Of a DNA stretch of 64,000 nucleotides, positions 56,029 through 64,000 are shown one piece after another. Position 1 is the first letter of the stretch; each line of letters starts with the position of its first letter. Source of the DNA: Pomphorhynchus laevis. Lineage: Eukaryota; Acanthocephala; Palaeacanthocephala; Echinorhynchida; Pomphorhynchidae. The stretch spans positions 1 to 64,000 of the forward strand of contig WNNJ02000467.1 of assembly GCA_012934845.2 (NCBI GenBank). Direction: 5' to 3'. The notes under the pieces were generated by a model. That model saw only the letters and a program-made list of their open reading frames with translations, ran no database searches and was not told the origin of the DNA. A program made the translations under genes and the position numbers.

Positions 56029-57400
56029 CTAGCAGATGTTTCTGTCAAAGAGAAGATGTTTCTGTCTTCTCTTTGTGAAGAAAGGAGCTGAGTTGTAAAG
56101 AGAGGTATATTTAGGAATAGCATTGTCATTAAATTCGTTTTCCTTGATGTGCAAGAATCTATTCCGAAACACTTCGATTCTTTTAAAATGGATGTCGGCT
56201 GCAATGCGATTTTGCTCAACGACCAGAGCATTCCCGAACAGTCCATCTAGCAAGGGTCTGATCATCCTTACCGAAGCTTCATACGCAAAAGTCGACCCAC
56301 AGTCTGGAAGTTCTATCCAAAGTCCACCAAAACCGATGGGATGCTCAAAGTTACGCCAATATCGGTCCATGTTGCTGATTCCCGTAATTACCGGCATTAT
56401 GTCGTTCATAACAATATCACGAATGCTTTCACAATATGCTGTATTCACAGGATAGGTTCGTTGAATTAAATTCCATCTGAATTTTAAAAATTGGATGAGT
56501 GCTGAGTAGGCAATTTGGGGGCTTTCGCGGGCAACCTTAATGAGGTCAAGTATGATTACAGTCCAATCTTCAACCTTCGATCTAACAAAGTCCTCAACTA
56601 AATCAATAGTCTTAACCGCTGAACAAAGAACACGCAAGCTATCACATACAACTTTCAGACCTGACTGAGCAAAAATATTAGACGCTTAAAAATGGTTACT
56701 AACATGTACCAGTAACCGACATTTCTCAGGGTTTACATATAAACCGTATTTGGGGCCAATTGTTCAGATGAGATTTTACATTTTAAGCAACTCATGATCC
56801 TAACCAACACAATGAGCTTCGTCGGCAAGACAACGTTGCTATACTCCAGTGAATTAATTTTTTAATCGCATTATGAGTGGTAATGTCGTTACCGCAAAGG
56901 CTATCATGGCAAGTAGATCGCTCTGTGTAAATCCTTCTTTGGAATACATTGTTTCACCGTTTATCTTTTGGACAGTATCACTTTCATAAAAATTTCAAAG
57001 GACTGTAGTTAACGAAGGGCAAACTATACCCATATTAGTCAATGCAACTTTCCGATTTATCCTATTGAATTCGTTGCTAGCATCTAGTTGTAGACACAGC
57101 TAAATGCATTCTCTAAATACAACTCCCTAACAGAAGAATAGCCGTTTCCACTCCGCATCTTTGGCCAGCACATAATTGAACAACGAACGCAACATCTTAA
57201 ATGTCCGCCGAGATCCTACGAGCTAGTATCTCACTAATTATACGACGAGGAACATTGCTAATCCCAATCAGTCGAATTCCGGGAGTTTTATCGATTGGAA
57301 CAAGACGGCAAACTTAAAAGCCATCAAGATCATTCGGACGTAATTCAGTTGTCGCAACCAAAATCGGCAAATTAGCAAGACTCTTAGCTAATCGATTCGA
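56029..57400 (-). mobile_element. LINE-A family fragment (RT region), decayed
   Basis: Read on the - strand. 57,380-57,250 gives IDKTPGIRLIGISNVPRRII and LCAGQRCGVETAI. 57,090-56,900 gives NEFNRINRKVALTNMGIVCP (motif A region) and SKEGFTQSDLLAMIAFAVTT (motif B, GDP replaced by SD). 56,637-56,029 is the open thumb segment FVRSKVEDWTVIILDLIKVA and ESPQIAYSAL. Same architecture as 8,465-11,430 but a separate lineage. Frames are broken and both ends are missing. Confidence 0.75.
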
Positions 57401-57429
57401 GCACTGGCCAAATGACTCAAGCATTGCGC

Positions 57430-58160
57430 GCTAATGCTACTGCTCTTAATTTATATCGTGAAGATGATCTTAGACTGTGCTATATATTTTATTTTTTTAG
57501 TAATCCAGGTAGCCTCATTCTTAATAAAACCAATATTGATTATAAAGAAGGTGTATATCTAGATATGAACATTAAATTAACATTAACTAAAACTACTATT
57601 AATTTATATCGTAAAGATGACATATTTAAATTTATAAGAAACATATTTTTGCATGAGCATTCATGCATACCATATAATATAAAATATAATACATTAAATA
57701 ATGAAATTTTAAGAATTGCAACAATTTGTAACGATAATGACTTTCTTTTGAATCATTTAAATAATTTAATAGATGCATATTTTAAACTAGGTTACTATAA
57801 AAATAACATCAAGCAGAAAATAGTAAAATATATAAATCAACACAATAATATTTAAAATAGATGTAATATCATTAGCGGAAAATTTTTATAGATGGATAAT
57901 AAATAATATACTTTGTATTAGAATAAGATACTATAAATAATTATAAACGTTTAGCAATTTATATCTCTTTAATCGTAAGTTACTATCATAGAGGTTGATG
58001 TTCGCTCAATAAGTTAATACAATATAATGCATTAAATAATGAAATTTTAAGAATTGCTATAATATGTTATGATACCGGCTTTCCTCAATATTGATGATAA
58101 TGAAGGTATATATCTAGATATGAACATTAAATTAACATCAATTAAAACTACTTTTAATTT
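57430..58160 (+). mobile_element. AT-rich PLE-like RT element, copy 4 (3' part)
   Basis: 57,412-57,855 is open: SLILNKTNIDYKEGVYLDMN, TTINLYRKDDIFKFIRNIFL and HEHSCIPYNIKYNTLNNEIL. It matches copy 1 at 18,100-18,690 with fewer stops. A second shuffled piece follows at 58,015-58,160. 58,161-58,617 has no gene. Confidence 0.6.
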
Positions 58161-58617
58161 ATATCTCACAAAAAAAACTCAAAACTTAAATATTTTTTAA
58201 ATTTAGAAATATCACAATATACTAAGGAAACTGATCTGAATTGTGAAAATAATGTTGATTACTAAATTTTATATATCAAAATAATTACTTTATATTTAAT
58301 TTACTAAAGGTATAAGTTTAAATAATTTGAAAAATCTTTAAAATATAATCAAAAGTGAATTATTTTTCTCTAAGTGTTTTTACTTAGCAAAATTATTTTT
58401 CGCTAAGTCTTCATTTAAAGATGTACGCGATTTAATTTCTTGATTATTATATACAAATACATATATTAGTTCACTGGTATTTAGATATTTTTCGTTTTAC
58501 AATAATGCCTTAAAATTGCCAATATTAAACTCTTTTAAATAATTTTTTAAATTTTAGGTTTCTATTTTATGTTTGTCTTTAATGTGTATAGCATTTGAAA
58601 TTATTTATCTCTTGTAG

Positions 58618-58686
58618 GCAAACAGATTATAATCTTAGTTTACTGATGTTTGATATTATTAAGCATTCTGGATTACCTCATGTGCT
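58618..58686 (+). CDS. LRR-type exon, 69 nt
   Basis: TTGTAG precedes and GTAAGT follows; 69 nt in the common phase. It reads QTDYNLSLLMFDIIKHSGLP, loosely LRR. Confidence 0.5.
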
Positions 58687-58974
58687 GTAAGTACGTTTTA
58701 TTCAATATTTATTGCAAAGCATATACAACAACTTCAAGTTTAGAAATGATCCTTTCCAATAGTGTTTATCTTAACTTTCTGTATTTTTACATAGAAAGTA
58801 AAGTTACTTTCTATGACTATAGAAATTGCCTTATTTTTGCCTTATTATTTAAGGCAATAAAAATAAGAAATGAATACATTTTAATGAATGAATTACCTAA
58901 AATATAGGTAATTAATGAATTAACTATATTAATTACCATAAATATATAACGAATATATTTATTTTATTTCTTAG

Positions 58975-59065
58975 CAATACTGATCCAAATTTTAATTTTT
59001 TAATTAAAAAATTCGCTCTTCTTGATACATCCAATCTGACTATATTCGTTTATTTTAAAGTTTGA
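58975..59065 (+). CDS. possible terminal LRR-type exon
   Basis: TTCTTAG precedes C|AAT ACT GAT, reading NTDPNFNFLIKKFALLDTSN in the common phase and running to a TGA at 59,063-59,065. No GT lies at 72 nt. Either the last exon or one that lost its donor. Confidence 0.3.
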
Positions 59066-59351
59066 TTATATAAATATCAAGTGAGTTCTAAATAATGTAA
59101 TCTTAAACGGTATTTATTCCATTCGTTTCATTCTGTTACTGGTATCATGACAATATTTTTTATCATAAATTTAATACAATTTTGCTAGTATTCATTTGCT
59201 AGTTCATTTACTCGCAAATGAATTAAAATTAAAAATTAAATTTTTAATACACGATACTCTTGATAACGATTTTACCCTTTCAACAATGTATTCCTGAATA
59301 TCTGTCATTTCTTTTGATTAAATCACTCTACTTATGTTTATACATTGCATG

Positions 59352-60012
<661 letters not shown>

Positions 60013-60520
60013 ATTAATAGATTAATATTAATCGATTTAAATTATTTATGAATAGCAGGCGTATAGCAAGTGCGTGATATTATTTCCTCTACTGACATGT
60101 CTCTATTGACCTATGCACTTTGGTTTCCTTGAAGTAATATGACTTCTGTTCGAAATACAAACTTCGTTATTCTTCATCAGCTAAACATTATAGTTGATTG
60201 TAAATAAATAATATACTCCGCGTTAGAATGAGTTATTAATCTGGATAATCAAATTCCACCCGAGTTAATTTTGTTAGATCTTCATCTCGAGAATTGCTAA
60301 TTTTGTATTATTTTTATTTAAAACTGCTCTCCGGCATGTTAATGATATGTAACTCTAACGTTAGAGAGTTATCTCTCTAACTTCTTAATTTTCTAAACAG
60401 ATTTGAGCGTCTGGAACTTCAAACAAATTGATAACTGTCAAACGATGATTAAATCACCGAAGACTAGGAAAATATATCTGATCAGAGTTTAGACAACTAA
60501 AAATTATTATTTTTAAATAT

Positions 60521-60994
60521 AACCGTAATACATTGTGGATAAACGGAAATCCATAGATATAAAGTGTGCAGCAAAATTAAATTTTTGGTCCACAAAAAGT
60601 TTGGGAAAAATTCTGTGATAATCTTTTCTTGAAATCTACAGATTTCGATTTCCAGTTGTAAAACTTTAACACTTAATTCTATTATTTTAGTTCTTATCTT
60701 TATCTTAAGCCAACATCGTTTTATAACTTTTATTCATTCCATATTATTTAAAAATTGCATTTCTCAAATGCAGATGGATATTTCTGTGAGTTCACATAGT
60801 TGCAAAGATATTTGTAGCGATTGACTAACAGATTTTCTCCAGAATTTTAGAAGTGATTATTTTAAATACTCCCTTAGTTATTTTGAGTATTTGTAGATTT
60901 CAAGAAAAGATTATCACAGAATTTTTCCCAAAATTTAATTTTATTGCACACGTTATATCTATGGATTTCCGTTTATCCACAATGTATTACGGTT
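60521..60994. mobile_element. 474-bp non-autonomous TIR element (MITE-like)
   Basis: Terminal inverted repeats 60,521-60,640 and 60,892-60,994 start AACCGTAATACATTGTGGAT; the left arm has about 17 extra bases. The inside is non-coding. No clear target duplication was found. 60,995-61,590 and 61,660-61,930 show nothing else. Confidence 0.7.
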
Positions 60995-61593
60995 GTAAAA
61001 AGCAGCTCTAATAGAACAATTTAAACTTATTTTTTATCTTTACGTAGTTCTTCTCTAATTATTGATTTTGTGATTGATAACTTTTGTCAAGCAGCGTATA
61101 AATATCATGTACTTTGGTTGTCGAAGCAGGAAATTAAATGTAAATAACTCTGTTGCTTAAGAATACTCTAGTTAAAGCTAGATTTTCAAACGTTTAAATT
61201 GTTAATATTATCAAAATGATATATCGTTTTGTTCAAACATTTCCAGTTTAGTTTTTTAATCAGTTACTTTTAACTTGAATTTAAGGCAAAGAATGGCATT
61301 ATTATGCCTGCAAAGCGTAATTCCTTTTGACATTATTTTTTGTTTTGAATCAGAATTTGTATAATTTGGAATTTAAAACATTAAATTTCAGAAATTTACT
61401 AACAATTTCTTTAAATCAAACAATGATCATACTATTTGTGAATATTAAATCTGGTTTTACTAAAATATAAGAAGAAATAATATTTAATATTTTATAGAGG
61501 TTATCTTTACGTTACTATTTTTGTATTATAAAAAATATTTTTTTTGGATTATAACTTTTTAAAAGTTATAAGTGTTCAAATTAATTACAATAA

Positions 61594-61629
61594 GCCACTG
61601 ACGAATCCATAACGCGGCGAAAGCTTTGG
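61594..61629 (+). ncRNA. weak mini hammerhead-like motif
   Basis: GCCA abuts CTGACGA (61,598-61,604). GAAA (61,619-61,622) is followed by a self-complementary AGCT, a T, and then TGGC, which pairs with GCCA. This mirrors the PLE-1 layout (palindromic helix III, short helix I), but helix II hardly pairs. Probably a decayed copy or chance. Confidence 0.3.
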
Positions 61630-61934
61630 CAATATATAACAACTAACTCAGCCTTTGATCGGGTTAACTTTTACATTTTAATAACATGAAGCTGAGATAT
61701 AAGCGGATATTTAATTCTATTACTTTTGGATTATTACACTTTACTTTAAAAACTATTAGTCAAGATTGGCTAAACATGCATGTCATTGTGTATATTTAAG
61801 CTGAAGTAATCGTGGTATTACATTAAGGTGTCTCCATTCAATGTGTGTTCCTGGAAAACAGTTTGAGCTTTTAGCTTGCAACGAAAGCATCGGGTTAGAC
61901 TTGTGCAATTCTAAAATTATTTTATATACAAAAT

Positions 61935-62188
61935 TATTGATGTGTTTTAGTTAAATAGAATTCATTATGTGCTAAATTAATTTTGAAAACAACGGTTTCT
62001 AACTGACTCTATTATTTTTTAATTAGTATTTTTTAAGATCATAAAATATGATAATTTACACTTTATTTTGTTATTTAGTATAAAATATCAATTTCTAATT
62101 TACAAATTTATATATAATACGAAGAATGTAAAATAATATTCAGCATAATAGTTTATTTTTAACTTTGTATCATTGTATATAAATGAAA
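61935..62188. repeat. dispersed repeat shared with 21,555-21,815
   Basis: See that entry. Here it lies just outside the 3' side of the CR1/L2-like LINE on the - strand, but on the + strand sense of the other copy. Confidence 0.7.
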
Positions 62189-62229
62189 AAATAACAATTT
62201 TTAAATTCATATTTTAAAAGGAATGAAAA

Positions 62230-63300
62230 CTACACTTTCTGAACAAAGTGTTGCGTCTTTTGAGAGCTTCACGTAGACTACTGTCAAACCACGAAGGCTT
62301 CTTATTAGCAGTTTTACGTATTATAATCTACGCGAAGCAAAATAATCAGATATCGAATTAGTAAATCTCGAATGAAATGCCAACGTTTCTGGCTTCCAAT
62401 ATCACCACACTCAAATTTCAACGAGGACACAAACTGTTGTAACATCTCAACATCAACATGATGACATGATATCTTCGTCAATGCAGGTTCGCCATCGATT
62501 GCAAGAATATCTGAAGCTATAGTCAGCTTAAACACCAAAACACACTGATTACTTCCTCCTATTGGAGGATTACAGGATAGGTCACATATCTGACCATCTC
62601 TTTGAGAAAATACAAGATCAAGTATAGAACGTACTATATCAGTGCCAAATCTAGTAGGAGCAGATACATGCTGAATGAGTAATTGATTACATCCCAAGAA
62701 CTCCCATAGGTTCTTATCCTCACGGAAACAGTGACCAATAATACTGTTGCCATCTTGATCAATCACCAGGGCCGGTAGATTAAAATCACCAACTAAGATG
62801 AACAAGTGATCACGCCTACTACAAGCTCTAGTTAAAATATGCATCAGCTCATCATCTAAAATGGCTGATTTGGTTGTTTGATAAAGAACACCCAATGAAA
62901 CGTGGAGGCTATTTATAACAAGATCAACTATTAAGCACTCACAAGTTCCTTCTCCATTTGAGTATCTTACTGTATTGCTCATAACGTTCCTATCCTGAAC
63001 ATAAAGTGCTACTCCACCACCCCTCTTAGGAGGGCATCTATCTGAACGTAATAATTGATAACCTGAAATAGATACTACGTTATCAAGAGTGACATCGTGT
63101 AAACACGTCTCAGAAATAGCCAACACGTCTGTATGCATATAATGCGTCCAAACTCTAGCTTCCCTCATCATGCTTCTTTCCTCCATGGAATAATAAGGAC
63201 AAACACGAACTTTATCACAACGCAATTTGTCGCCAGTACTTGATTTCCAGATGTTTTTGCAGTTGATTGTGAGTCCGGTTCTATGGCACGCGTGCTATTT
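62230..63300 (-). mobile_element. CR1/L2-like LINE endonuclease (5' part of ORF2)
   Basis: 63,225-62,314 is open on the - strand. DVLAISETCLHDVTLDNVVS, GYQLLRSDRCPPKRGGGVAL, ILVGDFNLPALVIDQDGN (GDFN metal site), HVSAPTRFGTDIVRSILDLV (PTR...LDL) and the SNQ-C region (SDH position altered) give an APE-type nuclease of the CR1/L2 group. It runs out near the end of the nuclease, and 62,230-62,330 carries a further DS-NKK-like stretch. The RT lies outside or is deleted; nothing RT-like is seen to the left. A 303-codon open frame suggests a fairly young copy. Confidence 0.8.
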
Positions 63301-63350
63301 GAGAAGTTGGCAGTAGAACCATCAATCGATTCGGGTTGATCACGCAGTTT

Positions 63351-63887
63351 CTAGTTTTGGACTAAACGAGTATCCAGAGAATAAGCGGGGTGTGCTTTGG
63401 TTTTCACGAAGATCGTAGAGCGGCAAGTGCGACTCCCATCACTGAATTCTTCGACAACTGGGAAGGTCAATTCTAGGCCTGCGGGCCTATTGCTGGACAT
63501 GCTCTGGTGAACCTCTTCGGTTACTGTACCGCACATGCGGGAGTGCTTACTGCCTCTTGTCCAGATGCGAATCGATCGAGCCTGTTCGCTAGTATCTCTC
63601 GACCAATTGATAGGTGTACATAAAGTATCTTCTGAGGAAAGGCATAGTTTATTCAATGCCAAGTGATTCGATTGGTAAAATTTTGAAGAAGAGGATGAGA
63701 TCAACTCTGTGATCTGATTTCTGAGATCATCAATTTGTGCTCGGAGTTCATTGATTTGATATGTTGTGCAGAGTCCACACGTGAAATGGATACTGTTCAC
63801 TGCCTGATATTCAATAGGGTGAACAAGGATGCTCCAGCATTGACAATCTTTTTGATCGCAAGCCACATGTTTTTCAGAATGCTGCAC
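63351..63887 (-). CDS. ORF1-like protein upstream of the CR1/L2 endonuclease
   Basis: A 178-codon - strand frame. The amino part has paired cysteines (HVACDQKDCQCWS, FTCGLCTTY), then a heptad-like stretch QINELRAQIDDLRNQITELI (coiled coil). Zinc-binding plus coiled coil fits CR1-type ORF1 proteins. It lies directly upstream of the endonuclease on the same strand. Assignment is by context and layout. Confidence 0.5.
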   Translation of the reverse strand: MQHSEKHVACDQKDCQCWSILVHPIEYQAVNSIHFTCGLCTTYQINELRAQIDDLRNQITELISSSSSKFYQSNHLALNKLCLSSEDTLCTPINWSRDTSEQARSIRIWTRGSKHSRMCGTVTEEVHQSMSSNRPAGLELTFPVVEEFSDGSRTCRSTIFVKTKAHPAYSLDTRLVQN

Positions 63888-63940
63888 TGTTTGGTCAGGG
63901 ACACGCTGCTTTCTGCGATTGCGCTTGTTTGCCTTTATTT

Positions 63941-64000
63941 TCGTCGTTGAGCGTGTGAAAGTCGTTGATCGTCTGAAAGTCGTTGAGCGTCTGAAAGTCG
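63941..64000. repeat. 18-bp tandem repeat at LINE 5' end
   Basis: At least three units of GTCGTTGAGCGTCTGAAA with single-base variants, cut by the window edge. The position upstream of ORF1 on the - strand suggests a repeated 5' UTR promoter, as in several LINEs. Confidence 0.75.

Noticed and set aside
60402-60480. LRR exon after AAACAG (FERLELQTN)
   Set aside because: A stop follows within ten codons in the expected phase and there is no donor.

Overview
This is about 64 kb of very AT-rich, intron-rich animal DNA, probably from an invertebrate; the species cannot be named from sequence. Eukaryotic origin follows from spliced leucine-rich-repeat (LRR) exons with AG/GT borders, an almost unchanged protein phosphatase 1 exon, and many retroelements: Penelope-like elements (PLEs), RTE-, Jockey- and CR1/L2-like LINEs, and LINEs with a Cys/His domain after the RT. 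There are also a hAT transposon and SINE-like repeats. No bacterial operons, rRNA or functional tRNA genes were seen.

Host layer. At least ten clean LRR exons lie on the + strand (14,839; 15,986; 26,827; 34,666; 35,272; 50,525; 50,792; 50,914; 51,664; 53,155). Each is exactly 72 nt, codes one 24-residue repeat, has an AG acceptor and GT donor, and has the same phase (one base closes a codon, two bases open the next). Variants of 54, 66, 69 and 99 nt keep that phase, and a few copies are damaged. The simplest reading is one giant LRR gene, or a cluster, running left to right, with TE-filled introns. One-exon-per-LRR with phase-2 introns is the layout of LGR-type receptor genes, but no transmembrane part is visible. 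Tandem duplication of exon plus intron is visible at 50.5-51.0 kb. On the - strand at 59.6-59.85 kb is a PP1 catalytic-subunit exon.

Mobile layer, left to right. 0-3.4 kb: PLE-1 with a 744-codon RT plus GIY-YIG ORF and two 292-bp terminal repeats that each hold a mini hammerhead-ribozyme motif. 3.4-4.5: RTE fragment. 5.7-6.6: small repeated ORF family. 6.65-8.16: inverted and tandem array of a 398-bp unit with a hammerhead-like core and a tRNA-like promoter, like animal retrozymes. 8.5-11.4: LINE-A (-). 12.0-13.6: RTE. 16-18.8: AT-rich PLE-like RT element. 18.9-21.4: LINE tails and a 1-kb duplication. 22.7-26.2: Jockey-like LINE (-). 27.07-29.02: hAT. 29.7-32.4: LINE-C. 36.3-40.56: head-to-head pair of PLE-2. 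42.3-44.2: two AT-rich RT copies. 44.4-46.4: RTE (-). 54.9-57.4: RTE endonuclease next to a LINE-A fragment. 57.4-58.2: AT-rich RT tail. 60.5-61.0: TIR element. 62.2-64: CR1/L2-like LINE (-).

The most interesting signal is an RNA motif. In two unrelated-looking repeat families (7.2-8.1 kb and 38.24-38.31 kb) every strand of a hammerhead ribozyme is present and correctly abutted to the core, but the strands occur in the order GAAA - CUGAUGA - cleavage strand, not the usual cyclic order. Helices I and III and an extra hairpin differ in sequence between the families yet still pair. The canonical-order mini hammerhead in PLE-1 gives a contrast within the same window.
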